Shown piece by piece: positions 28,560-41,800 of a stretch of 64,000 bases of DNA. The stretch is from NCBI RefSeq assembly GCF_905404315.1, contig NC_066284.1, forward strand, positions 10,186,001 to 10,250,000, given 5' to 3'. The stretch comes from Leptidea sinapis (lineage: Eukaryota; Arthropoda; Insecta; Lepidoptera; Pieridae). Each line of letters starts with the position of its first letter. The stretch's first letter is position 1. The notes under the pieces were generated by a model, which saw only the letters and a program-made list of their open reading frames with translations, was not told where the DNA came from and ran no database searches. The position numbers were made by a program, and so were the translations under genes.

Positions 28560-29117
28560 AGGAAGCTATGAGTCGGGTTGATTGTTGTTTCCATGGAAAC
28601 AGGAAAGTTAGGAATATTGTAATTTGCGTAACGACCAATCAGAGCAGAGCACGAGCCTCGAGCGGGGTCAAGGCGCCATCTTGACTCGGGCGAGGCCGAC
28701 ATTTTGAGGAGACATTCAAGTAATAGCGACTGATCGAGTAGGATCGTTGAAAGTGTATTCGTCGGTTAAAGTAAGAAGGGTGCCCTGAATCTTAATTGTT
28801 AATTATTGTGAAGTGACAAAATATTGTTTAAATTTAAATTAAAATAGTGTAAAACTGTGAATCATCGTGTTTTGTGCTTGCATTTTACCCTGATGATGCC
28901 CACTAAGTCCCCAACCACTAATGACGGTGTCAACGAAAACAAAGCTTCTCCGACATATATAATAATAAACCCTCAAAGGCCAGAAAGCTCGTGTGGTTTA
29001 TCTGCTGTTGCAAGAGATTTCTCTCTTCCGCAATGGTTCTCATCATTTAAAAAACTCCTCCCACGAAAACTTTTTATAACTAGAGAACACCTAAGCGTAT
29101 TTAAATGCGTTAATTAG
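28560..29117 (+). mobile_element. Possible LTR-like 5' region with short gag-like frame
   Basis: From TGTCGGAGGAAGCTATGAGT the sequence has a CCAAT motif (GACCAATCAGAGCAG), GGCGCCATCTTGACTC and a leader. An open frame of 86 codons (28857-29117) follows. The layout recalls an LTR-element start, but no matching second LTR, primer site or protein domain was found. It could instead be an unrelated unique sequence. Confidence 0.25.
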
Positions 29118-30135
29118 CAAGATTAATACAACCATAACGTACTTTGCGTGCTTCGGGGTTTACACATTATTGAGTGATATTAAACATTTATTCATTGATT
29201 GATTTAATATATTTATTCAATTAATATTTAATACAAATAAGATGCACCTACTATGTTGTAGTGCGGCCGAAATAACACAACACATCTAGCGCAGTAGTAA
29301 CAAACAGTACCCTACTACTTGTTCGATAAATAATGGTATTGTAGTCTCTTCTTACAACCGACTGCAGACTGCAGACTTTTTCACAAGACAGGCAAAATGA
29401 GCACCCAATAAAGTCCCATTATTTATCACAAGCTCACAAGTAGTAAACATTGTAACTAGTCCGAACTCATAAACGCTTGCTAATTAAATGAAAGTTAATC
29501 TAAGAATTTCAACAAAATAAAAATATATACTACATACCATTATTATTCACACTATATTTGCAAAACTTATTATTTTTTCTATTGTATTCTATACTGAGGT
29601 ACCTAATTCCGAAGAACTACATCAAAAACTAATTATTATAAGTATGGAAAGTATTCTGCATATTTGAAAGTGAAATATAACGGTCGCAAAGTGAAGGAAA
29701 TTTCGGACCTTGACCGGAAATTGACCTTTGTGTTCAAGGAAAGAGAATGTAGAGAGAGAGGACTTATTGTAGCTAACATCTAAACTATCGTCAACTTGGA
29801 ATGATTTAAAGCTAATAATTATGAAGTAATACAATATGGCCTACGCATAATAAGTATTGCTTAATATCGCAACATTTATACTTAGCAATTAATTATTAAT
29901 AACTGTTTATGTCAGCCTCACGTTTGGGTTGCCAGCCACTAGAAAATATTGAAGAAATTGTTTTAAAATAAATCGTTCATTATTTAGGTAAATTGTACAG
30001 AGGTGGTATTTAAATAAAACTTGAGTTTTATTCAAAGGAGAGTAATTGACAGTTTGCAATTGAAAACATCTAAACTAAATATTTAAGAGGTTTTTTGATT
30101 GTTTACAAAAAATATTTTATTCCATTACATCCTTA
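29118..30135. other. Intergenic DNA, nothing recognised
   Basis: AT-rich with short frames only. I see no conserved exon, repeat family member or RNA gene. Confidence 0.6.
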
Positions 30136-30352
30136 GATCATATAAACGTCTAGATTGACTGTGACAGCTGTGAAAATGTCGAAACAAATTGCAGTTGACC
30201 TCTATTTTGAGCAATTCACGCACACTAATACAAAGTGACATACAAATCACGAGTGTAAGACGTAGCTTGTCACGCACACTAAATAAACCTGGGCTGTTTT
30301 CTTCGGTTGTCTACCAGCAAAAGCCTCTATCTAGACGTATAAATTATCTAAG
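30136..30352 (+). mobile_element. MITE family D copy 3
   Basis: Ends TTAGATCATATAAACGTCTA and the inverted CTAGACGTATAAATTATCTA give a TIR of about 22 bp. The interior GACAGCTGTGAAAA, CCTCTATTTTGAGCAATTCA and GAGTGTAAGACGTAGCTTGT matches 11075-11271. This is the best-preserved copy. Confidence 0.7.
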
Positions 30353-31208
30353 ATTATCTCGATACATGTTTCGTGATATAAACAGCCTTTGCAATGAACA
30401 AGCAACCCACAAACAAACACAGTAAGTCCACTTTATGTAAATGCAACAATGACAACGATATTAAAGTGGTTCGACGTTCATATTGATATGACGTCATATG
30501 GCGACAACGTGCCCGAGTGACCAGCACGTGACGGACAAATGCGCCACTATTAATACTATCAATTAATAAAACATCTTATTGCGTGCTCCTTCTAATTGCT
30601 AAATAAAAATATATAAAATTTGATTATAAATATATAAAAAGTAATTTTGCAAGTACAGGTAGGTGCAAGTGTGAAGTGACACATTGTCAGATATTTATAA
30701 TATGGGATGTTAGTAAGAATTGAAACCGACTATAATTTACGTAAAGTGTAGTGGAATATAGTTTTGTACTATGTACTAACTAATCCCTAGCTAGGGTTTT
30801 GCAAAAAATATAGAGATAAAGAAAATATTTGAAATTAGTGACATTAGTAATAATTACATTTACATAAAAAAAAATTAATATTAGTTACACAACAAGGTAA
30901 TGTGAATATTTGCCTGTTATTCGTGAACTAATTTGTCTCAAAAGGATTCTAACTCTTTTAACTAAACATACATTTAAAACGTTTCAAAAAGCATCACCTC
31001 ATATATAGGTTCTACTGCTCGTACACGGACATAGCAGCAAGTCATATGTCATGTACTAAACATGACGTATTATCTGTGGGTGAATCGAGAAAGAAAAACT
31101 ACAGCAGAGACAACACTATTCACTAAACACTTGCACTTTTCACTTACACCGACTACTTGACAAACCCTAAACTAGCCACAACTCTTAACTATACTTCGTT
31201 TCCGTTTA
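30353..31208. other. Intergenic DNA, nothing recognised
   Basis: AT-rich, non-coding in appearance. Confidence 0.6.
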
Positions 31209-31262
31209 GTCTATGTGACGTTATCTACGGTCTATGTGACGTTATCTACGGTCTATGTGACG
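31209..31262 (+). repeat. 21-bp tandem repeat containing TGACGT
   Basis: GTCTATGTGACGTTATCTAC plus G is present at 31209-31229 and 31230-31250, with a 12-bp third partial copy. Each unit holds TGACGT, the core of CRE-like sites. Confidence 0.85.
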
Positions 31263-32697
31263 TGTGATTATTGTTATAACATTAAAATATGTGTATAATT
31301 TAAAGTATTGATTAACAAATGCTTCGATGTTAAATTGTCGCATAAAAATGGCACCAGACAATGTGTTCACGTAGATCTTTGCACATTACATTAAATATCA
31401 ATTTCGCAATCGTGTACGCAGTCCTAACAATAAAATTGTGAATCTCGGTATCTTACAGTAATAGCAGAACCTTATAATGATCGTTTAAAGTTAAAAATGT
31501 TAGCTTCGTACTATTCAAATTTAACATAAATAATTTAAATCATCAATCAAAAATAAAAATTTAAATTATTTATTGGTAGAGTACAATCAACGCTCATCGG
31601 ATATCACTGCAGTATTATTTATATCAATGTACACGCCACGCGGCTATAAAGATGCGCAATGATTTCGCTGACCGCTGAAAACTCATTCAGACTCGGTCAT
31701 ACTTTGACTTGTCCGAATTATACACATTACACTGTCATTTTTCAACTACTGGTGTTGTTCGTTAAGGCCACGCCTACCGTTAAAATTACTGATGGATATA
31801 AAATGTATGTTGTATATGTTACCATTATAATTATTATATAACACATCTTGACATTAAAAAAATTGCTTTATAAATTTCGTAAGCATTCGGTGTCTATTTA
31901 AAAAAAAACTCATTCCATTATTGAATTTATGGATAAATTATAATTTACTGGAGTATATAGTTGTTCATATGGCATGCACTAACAGTCGACTTATTTTATA
32001 TTCCTCGCAAAAAGATAGGACTAATAATTCAATATCTTCAATCTAAAAATCCAAAAACTGCCCTAAAGCTTCTTTATGTGGCACAAATCAAGCTAGATTT
32101 GCTAACGTTACTCAATTAATACAGCTAGCATAATATTTCGTAAAAATCATACATATTTTATATTACAAAAATTCATCACGCTATAAAAATTAGTTTAAAT
32201 TGAATTAAACTTGCTTTATTTTAATATGCTACATATGTATAACTACAAAATGAACTCTACGCGCCTCTAAATAGGTTCTATTTTAATAAACCACTAGCGA
32301 GTAAAGCATACACGTATTCACATACACGCAACACAATAGTCTAGTATTGCTAAAATGTCACTGCTCTTGCTATCTTCAAGCCGGAGAGGGTTTCTATTCC
32401 CGGTGTAACTAGTCCAATAGAATGTATCACATATTAACTTTATTTCGTGAAATTAATGTATAGTAACAAAATAAGGTTAAGTAAAGCATAAAAAGTTAGT
32501 CATGCTCGTGATTTGTTTTCAAAACAGTGCTGGCAGTTTGCAGCGCTGGGACAAAAATAATGGGAATTCCATGTACGTAATATTGTAAAGGTCTAGTCAC
32601 ACCGAGGTATATCTGGAAGCATCTAGAAGGTTCGCACGAGCGTCAGCGAAACTCGCTACAGCTTCGTGCTCTATATGTGGATGGTGTAGAGCCGGCG
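31263..32697. other. Intergenic DNA and probable mon2 3' UTR
   Basis: No ORF of substance. The right-hand few hundred bases would be the mon2 3' UTR on the minus strand. Confidence 0.5.
32439..32444 (-). other. Possible mon2 polyadenylation signal
   Basis: AATAAA reads on the minus strand about 255 bp after the mon2 stop. It is a motif match only, in AT-rich DNA where chance matches are common. Confidence 0.3.
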
Positions 32698-32807
32698 TTA
32701 GGGCGGCGACAGTAGCGCGGCGAACTGTAGCAAGGCTTCACGTAGGGCTGCGCCGGCGGCCCGGGCGCGTCCGCCGCACGAGAGACGCACGAGGTCTGGA
32801 TACACAC
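32698..32807 (-). CDS. mon2: mon2 terminal exon with stop codon
   Basis: It encodes VYPDLVRLSCGGRARAAGAA then LREALLQFAALLSPP and TAA. It matches LYPTLVECI...CSALKEALVPFKDFMQPP. The C-terminus ends shortly after the SPP, where vertebrate MON2 continues about ten residues. Confidence 0.92.
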
Positions 32808-35800
32808 CTGTCATTATGATCAATATTATTAAGGAAAAGGACAAACGAGCATACGGGTCAACTGGTGTTACTTGATCACCGCTGGCCCCATACTCTTGCA
32901 ACACCTGAGGAATCACACGAGCGTTTTTGTCGTGTCGTCCCGGAAACACCACACAAGAAAGGTCATTCCACAGCTTTGTAGTACGTGGAACTATGTCCCT
33001 TGAAAACCGTACTGTGGAGGAACTCCACACATCAAGATGGCGGGGATGTTATTAAACGTAAAGTTACAAATAACATAAAGTAAAAATGTAAAAAATGCAA
33101 ATAATATATTGCCTTACAAATGAAGTCAACGATCCTCTGAATAGGAAAGAACATGTGCTGGCTTTATTTATTGACTTTTCGCGTGCTTTTGAGATTTTGA
33201 TGCATAAACACCTGGTAGAGAAGCTTGCTAGTTGTGGTGTTTGTAGATCTTTATTAAAATGGTGCGAAAATTACCTCCATTATAGAACTTTTACAGTTAA
33301 GATCGATACTGCATATAGTAGGCATGTGGCATCTACAGAAGGTACAGCGCAGGGCTCAGTGCTGGGCCCACTTCATTTTCTCTCATATGTAAATGATATG
33401 CATAAAGTACTCCATGTGTTGTCAATTTGCAGATGATACATGCCTTCTGAACGCTGATAAAGATCCTAAAAATGCTCGCGACCACCTGCAGTCAGTTTTA
33501 AAACGTTGAATAAGTGGTGTCACGATGCTGGTTTGCTAATTAACCTAGGTTAAACTAAACTCATAATCATAAGATCACCAAAACTTGCAAAACGACCAAT
33601 GGGTGACATTCTTGCCCACGACCATAGCTGTTTGCACTCAAATAACAGCATTTTTAAATGACCCGCTATTGAAGTAGTTGACTCTGTTACATATTTAGGC
33701 CTACATATAGATAGTAAATTTAATTGGAGTAACCATATTGAATACGTCTGCAATAAGCTTTGGCAATTTATAGCTAATATGACGATTTTAAGAAATCGTA
33801 TTCCCTTTAAAGTAAAATTAATGTTATACAATTCTCTAGCTCAATCTTATATACAATATGGTTTGAGTAGTTACGGACGTACATATAACTCTTATTTGAA
33901 TGAAATATTTAAGTTGCAAAATAGAATATTAAAACTTTTGCCTAAGAAAAATTATAGTGACAATTCCGAAACTGAATTTATGTTATTTAACAAAGAGCTA
34001 GCTTATTTCGAAACAAAAGCGCCGACATACGTTTTTATGAACAAAACCCAAACACTTGAAGAGCAATAAATTATATTGTATCCCGAGCCGTTGCGTCATG
34101 CGGTGACATTGATGTCGCTAGGCACACGCTCGAACCTGTGCGTAAAAAACGGGTTGCCCTGGCAACTGTTAATATCTGTTTCAATGTTGTGTGATGGTCG
34201 CCCCGCCCTCCCACTCGACCCACCAATCAGCCGGTGCCAGTGCTCCACGTGCAGCTTGGCAGGTGGCGCCCGCGCCATGGCCTGCGTCAGACTGGACAGC
34301 GCACGCAGCACGAAGGACACCTCCGACACCTGCTGCCTGCAATAACGACACATTATAACTTTAAAGGTTTTATTTTTAATACTGAATTGGTCATATCTAT
34401 ATCATATTGACCAGTTTAGGCAGTTTAGGTTTTAGGCTTCTTTAGACAGGATGCCAGCTAGCTTATGGGTACCACAAAGGCACGTATTTCTGCCGTGAAG
34501 CAGTAATGTGTAAGCATTAATGTTTTTCGGTCTGAAGGGCGCCGTAGTTGTGGAAATTACTGGGCAAATTAGACTAAACATTATATTTATTTATTATATC
34601 TCAAGGTAACGAGGGCAATTATAGTGTCGCTCAGGGATTTTTACCAATTACAAATAATTACCATCAGCTCTACGTTCTGCTCGTCTCGTCCCTTATTTAC
34701 ATAAAAAAATATTATCAAGGAAACATTGATTATAATCCTGTTTGTCTTGGATTCTCCTACAACAATGTTTTAGTTTTATCTGTTTAAATATTTAAGTAAG
34801 TATATTGTACTAAATATATCGTTGTCTTGTACCCATGTGCTATGCCTTGTTTGGGGCAAGATAGTTCGTGTAAAAATGTGTCAAAAAAAATGTCCACGGT
34901 ATCAATACCGTTGCCAACAACACATTTAATCATCGAGGCACTGAGAAGAACAAAGCGTTGTGTGGCGAGGTTGATAATTCGAAATACGTACAAATATGCT
35001 CATGGAACGATTTTCGTTTAAACTTGAGCCGACAATATTTGAACGAGCGTCACAAATTGATTGAAGTTTGATTGTATCGAAATATAATTATAAAAAAGAA
35101 GCCTGCTGAGTTTCTGAGGTCTGAGTCATTAATTTTCGAAGGGATGGTAGTTTTTGACTTTTAATACTTTGACAATAAGTGATTTCGTATCGTATTTTAA
35201 TTAAAAATATTTTAATTTGTAATGGTTCCAGTCCTTTCAATACAAATAAAATTCATGAGCGCGTAAATAATAATTTCAGAAGAATTTGAGAAAGTAGTGT
35301 ATAAAGACATACCTGGTGAGTGGCTCAGCATCGTCCTCATCAGAACTGTACTTGGCTATTACCTCTTGGAACCTGTCCAGGAGAGGCATTATGGATAACG
35401 GGTCTGACTCCTCTGAAATAATATTTTTTTTTATACATGTGAATCGTTAAACGTCCTGCTGATAAAATGCCGTGCCCCTCAGGATTCTTGAAATTAAAAA
35501 TTGATTTTTATTTATGTAATCGACTGGCTGTCAATCAATCAATGTATTTTTTTGTTCAACTGTGGAACATTCGCCAAGACATCGCCGGTTAGAAGAAGTT
35601 TTCAAATTGCTCTGCCAGTTTGTTAATGTAAGTAATGTACAATAAATAAAAACAAAAATCCAAAGAAGTAAAGTATTCAAAAAACATTTTTTTTATCGAA
35701 TAGGAGGACAAACGAGCGTACGGGTCACCTGGTGTTTAGTGATCACCGCCGTTCACATTCTCTTGCAACATCAGAGGAATCACAGGAGAGTTGCCGGACT

Positions 35801-38800
35801 TTAAGGAATGTGTACGCGCTTTTTGAAAGTAGCCATGTCGTATCGTCCCGTAAACACCGCACAAGGAAGCTCATCCTCAGCTCAGCCACAGCTTTGTAGG
35901 ACGTAAAAGTAAGCTCCTTGAAAACCGCACTGTGGAGGACCGCCACACATCGAGATGGTACGGATGATATATTGCTTGTGGCGTGTCGTGCGAAGGTGGA
36001 ATTTGGGGACAGGGATCAGGTGAAACAGCTCTTCGGAACACTCCCCGTGATAAATGCGGACATTACATACAATTCTCTCGCTCATCGACGGACGAGCGCG
36101 CGTGTGCCGCCGAAGTTTTTATGTCTATTTAATTTTAAAAGTTCATTATTTACAATAATAACGTTCGTTAAATAAAATTATAATATTGATTAACTTGTAC
36201 AAGTATTATCAAAGTGAAAGAAAATATAATTTGATTAAATTCAGTGCAAAGAAGTTCATACGTATTTAAAATATTTTTTTTCTTCTACCCTCATTAAATA
36301 AACTAGATTTTTTTTTAGTATTGTTGATGCATCTGATAATGCTTCAATAATTGCTATACATCCTGTTAACTGACCAGTTATATTCCTTTCGTGTTTCTCA
36401 AATTTGTTTGGGCTGGTTCAGTAGTTGTATCAATGTCTATTGATTCACTTCAAAAATCGTTGGTCGATATGACCACAGCTTTTGCCACAAGATTCGAGCA
36501 GTTCGAGAATAACCTCCAAAACATTAAAAACACAGCAGCTGCTTCAAATAATAATTCAAACGTCAACGACGTAGCCGGGGACTTTTACGCTTTTCGGTCA
36601 TTTGTAATTGCGTCACTGTCGACGCTTCACAGGCAAGTAGAATTACTTCAGAAAATATCTGACCAAGCGGAGATGAGGTCCAGACGTAAAATGCTACTGG
36701 TGCACGGAATACCAGAGTATAGTAAAGAGGAAACATCGGCAGCTGTCGTTAAGAACCTAACCCAACATCTTAAAACCCCCAAGCTGGATGTGACTTCCAT
36801 TAGTAGGTCACACCGTGTTGGTAAAAATAAAAGTGATAAGCCTCGGCCCATACTTGTAAAATTTGAAGACGTGGATTTAAAAAAATCAATATGGTTTAGT
36901 AAAACTGCCCTAAAAGGGTCTGGAATTACTCTGTCTGAGTTTCTTACCAAATCTAGACATGAGACTTTTATGACTGCCCGTCGAAAATTTGGGGTGAACA
37001 AAACCTGGACAAGTAATGGTACTATTTTCATACTTGATTCTAAGGGATCGAAACACAGTGTGAATTCTGTCGCTGAATTAGATGCTATTACCACCGACAC
37101 AACGCACGAACAATTGAGAGCTGGAGAGTGTGGTGCTGATCAGAGGCAGGAGGCTGCAGGTAACACCAGGCCAAAGAGAACTAACAGGAATAAGTAAATA
37201 AGCATAAACTAAACTTAAGTAATAATTACACAAATCAAATCCTGAGTTCTTTTTCATTTATATTACTTGAATTAAACTCCTTGATCTAGTGCTTTTATAA
37301 TGATTTGCAGTATGTATGGCTAGGAATTTATTAAATTTAAGTATTAATCTCCATCTAATTCTATTTTGTTTAATGTCTCCCTACTCCTCAACTTGTATGT
37401 CTACTTTATAAGGCTAGCAACATTTTGTAACAAATTATTTGTTATTCTTAAACACTGGACTCTTGTTTATAATACTAATCTCAATTTATTCAATGTTAAA
37501 TTGATATCTAATTTCTAACTTAGACTTCACTTATTTGATAGAACTGAAACTGAAACTGTGAATCTTGAAATAAGTTTGTACTTTAAAGTAGTATATGATA
37601 AATGTTGTACAATATGTAAGCATTACTTGATTATATCTGCCTAGCCAACATAATATAATATTAGGTAATATTGTTTACATTTTTGTGTCACTATTTACCT
37701 ACAAGAAATTTAATTAACTATATATTTAATAAACTTAAAATCAAATGTTAAGTTGAGAGTTAAACTATGTACTTACTTTATACTACTTTTTGGTGAACAA
37801 TGAACTGCATTAAACTTTATTTATAGTTTCTAATTGTTTGGTTCATAATATAATATATTCAGTTAATCCAATTTAATAACTTCTATAAAACATATGCATA
37901 AACTGACAATATTTGTAAGTCTGTTCTGTAAGTATCTTCATTTATATTTACTATACATTTCATTGTAAAATTATATAAATTTTATAATTCTAATACTCTT
38001 GGTGTAACATTGTAATAATAAAACATAATAATACTAATACATAAATTAACAATGTTTGTAAGTCGGTTCTGTAACTGTATCATCATTTTACTATACATTT
38101 CATTGTAAAATAATATCAATTTGATATTCAAAATACTCTTGGTGTAACATTGCATATCATTATATAGCAACATAATCTATAAATTTTATAATGTTATTGT
38201 TAATTTGATTAGTTGTAATAATTTGCGCTAATAATTTCTGTTCAATTAATTCATGTGAGACTGGCGTTAACAGGATACAGTTTTTTTGAATAAAACCACT
38301 AATATATTAATTTCAAACACATTAATATAACTTGAAAACGCAATATAATATATACATATATTTTTCGTTGGATTTAGATACATAACATTAGTTATAATTA
38401 ATATAAGTATTATTGTTTAGTTAGTTAGTTTAGTTATAATTGATCTAAGTATTATTGTAACATACCTACTTATTAATTATTATTTATTTGTTCTGTACTT
38501 TTTAATCTTGATAAATTCTAGCTGGTAATGGCAGATACTAGTGATAGCAGTGAAGTTGATTTTTTGTCCTTGAATTCCTCAAGCAGCCAAAGCTCCGCTG
38601 ATGAAAGCTACTACAGCATCTCACCTACCTTCTCCCTTCGTAGTGAACTTGAGAAAGCTTTTATAGATTGTGTTAATAATTTCAATGTTTTACATATAAA
38701 TGCTCAGAGTGTGCCTTCTAGCTACACTGATATGCTTGCTTCATTTGATAGTAATAATATTCATGCGATTCTAGTGTCTGAGAGCTGGCTCAAACCTTGT

Positions 38801-41800
38801 CTTCCTTCCACTTCCTACTCCTTACCGGGTTTTCAGCTTGTCCGCAATGACCGAACCGGCCGAGTCGGCGGCGGTGTTGCAATATATATTCGTGAACGAT
38901 TCTCATATTCTATAATAAGTGTATCTCCTCAGCCACCCCCCGGTGACTCTGCGGAACATCTTGTACTTGAAGTTAGCATATCACACTCCAAAGTACTATT
39001 GGGTGTGTTTTACAGTCCTTCGTTAGGCGTTGATTATTTTAGTGCATTTGAATTCATTCTTGACTGTCTTACTCCATTATACGAGCATGTGATCATAATG
39101 GGAGATTTCAATACCTGCATGTGCAAAGTTAATCATCGCAGCAGAAAGCTCCAATCAATAATTGATTCCTTCAACTTGCAGTTACTTCCTTTAATGCCTA
39201 CTCATAACCTACCTAATTGTGAATCATCGTTACTTGATCTAATAATTGTATCAAAAAATAACCTTGTACATAAGCATGGTCAGTTCACCTCAGTGCCTTT
39301 TTCATATCACGATCTGGTATTCTTGTCATATAAAGTTCGCTTACCTAAATTAAAACCTCAAACAGTCTGGCTACGTAACTTCAACAATCTTAACATGGAT
39401 CGTCTCAACTATGATGCTAGCAATATCGATTGGACTGTAGTATATAATACTGACTCAATTGATACCAAAATCAGTTTTTTCAACTCTCTAATTTTACAGC
39501 TTTATGAAATGCATGCGCCTCTTAGACCTGTTAAAAAGAAACATCTCCCCGCTCCTTGGCTCACAGATGAAATTAGGACATTAATAAATGCAAAAACTCG
39601 GGCATTAACAAAGTACAAAATTAGCAATTCTAGTTCCGATCGAGTTAAATATAAAAGTATCCGAAACCGATGCAACAGAATATGTAGGGATGCTCAACAA
39701 CGTCACATATTTAAATCAGTCGATAATCCCGATCCTGCTAAAGTTTGGAAATTTTTAAGATCACTTGGTGTTGGGAAACAGCAACAAACAGTTCTTCCTG
39801 CTTCACTTAACGTCGATTCTCTTAATAGGCACTTTTCAAGGTCTCCTGTTCTTCTTGATCACAATACAAAGCAAACTACTCTAAATACTCTCTCTAATTT
39901 CATGAAACAAGCTCCTGAACCTTTCTCTTTCGTACCTTTTACTGAAAGTGATGTCAGGAATAACTTACTATCTATTTCCTCAAGAGCCATAGGAAGCGAC
40001 TGTGTAGGCCGAAACATGATTATTCCAATTATTGACATTCTTCTTCCTATAATAACCCACATCCTTAATTTTTCGATTAAATCTAATACTTTCCCAGAAA
40101 CATGGAAAGAAGCTCACTTAATTCCTTTACCAAAAATTTCAAACCCTCTGACTTTTCGCGACTATCGCCCAATATCTATACTCCCTTTCCTTTCTAAATT
40201 ACTGGAACGGTTAGTTTATAAACAACTTAGTTATTTCCTTAATAAATACTGTCTTCTAAGCCCCGTGCAGTCAGGTTTTCGTCCTGGACACAGCACAGAG
40301 ACCGCTTTGGTCAAAGTTGCGGACGATATTCGTCTCGCTATGGATAACCAACAGCTTACTATCTTAACCTTACTTGATTTTAGTAACGCATTTGGTTCTG
40401 TCGATTTCGACATCTTAGTGAAATCATTATCTTCTTTAAATTTATCAGCAGATGCCGAGAGTTGGTTCCATAGCTATTTGATAGGGCGACGACAGCGTAT
40501 TAAAGTTGCGGATATACAATCATCCTGGGTTCAGGTTTCTGCCGGTGTTCCACAGGGAGGTGTCCTTTCTCCCTTGCTTTTTTCAATATTTATAAACTCT
40601 ATCACTAGCAATCTAAATTCTTCTTTCCACTTATATGCTGATGATGTTCAAATTTATAGGCACTCCACGTTATCTGATTTACAATCTACAGTTCATAGTC
40701 TTAATAAGGATCTCGCTACCATATGCGAGTGGTGTAAAAATTATGGTGTAGTGATAAATCCAGGAAAAACGCAGGCAATTATCATAGGCAGGCAACATCT
40801 GATCTCTAAAATTGACTGGGATGTACTGCCTAGACCTCGTATCAATGATGTTTTAATCCCTTTTAGTAGTAATGTCAAAAATCTAGGCTTACATATAGAT
40901 TCAAATTTTTCTTGGCAGACGCAACTGAATGAATTAAGTAAAAAAGTTTTCTCCGCACATGGATCCCTGCGCCGGTTACGTAATCTTCTCCCAGTACCTA
41001 GTAAAATATGTCTTGCGCAGACTTGCCTGCTCTCCATTCTTGATTATGCAGACATTTGCTATCCCGACCTTACCGAGGCTCAGCTGGATAAACTCGAACG
41101 CCTACAAAATTTATGTATTCGCTTCATTTTTAACCTACGTAAATACGATCATGTCTCCTCCTACCGAAAAAAACTCAACTGGCTTCCTATACGTCTACGT
41201 CGCAATTCCCACATTCTACACCTTCTTTACTCCATAATTTTTCACCAAAACACTCCTCTTTACCTTAAAGACAGATTTGTGCTACTAGGGTCTCAGCATG
41301 AGCTTTCGTTGCGCTCTGCTGCGAAACAAATACTAAATGTTCCTTTCCATAAATCTGATAGCTATCACTCTTCTTTCACCATTAATGCCATCACTCTTTG
41401 GAATCAACTGCCGCTTACTATCCGACAAGCACAATCATTAGCATCCTTTAAAAATCAACTAAAAAAACATTATCTGTCCTCTATTTGATAGAATCTATCT
41501 GTATGTATATTTTAGTATAGTATATATTATGCGTGTCTATATTTTTGACACTTCTTACCGTTTTAATGTACTGCCGTTCTCTTTTATTGTATTACAAATG
41601 GTTGCCTGGAAGAGATCACTATATAGTGATAAGGCCGCCATTTGCACCATATCATGTAATTATGTATGTTAGTAATTAAGTTATATTTTGTTAATGTGGT
41701 GTCAAAAAAGTGTAATAAATAAATAATAAATAAATAAATAAAGGATACACAATGAAGCGACGTCTCTACCCAACGCCAAGTGATCCAGCCGTTCACAGAG

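Larger units (their letters stand above)
36391..41742 (+). mobile_element. Nearly complete non-LTR retrotransposon (LINE)
   Basis: The element has ORF1 (36391-37197), a long AT-rich spacer, ORF2 (38528-41488), a 3' UTR with TGGTTGCCTGGAAGAGATCA, and an (AATAAATA)n-type tail at about 41713-41742. It is inserted antisense in the mon2 intron between exons 13 and 14. The 5' end could not be fixed. Both ORFs are uninterrupted, so insertion is probably recent. It belongs to the CR1/jockey-related group; the exact clade is not assigned. Confidence 0.85.

Noticed and set aside
36648..37100. Minus-strand 150-codon frame as a gene
   Set aside because: It is the antisense of LINE ORF1.
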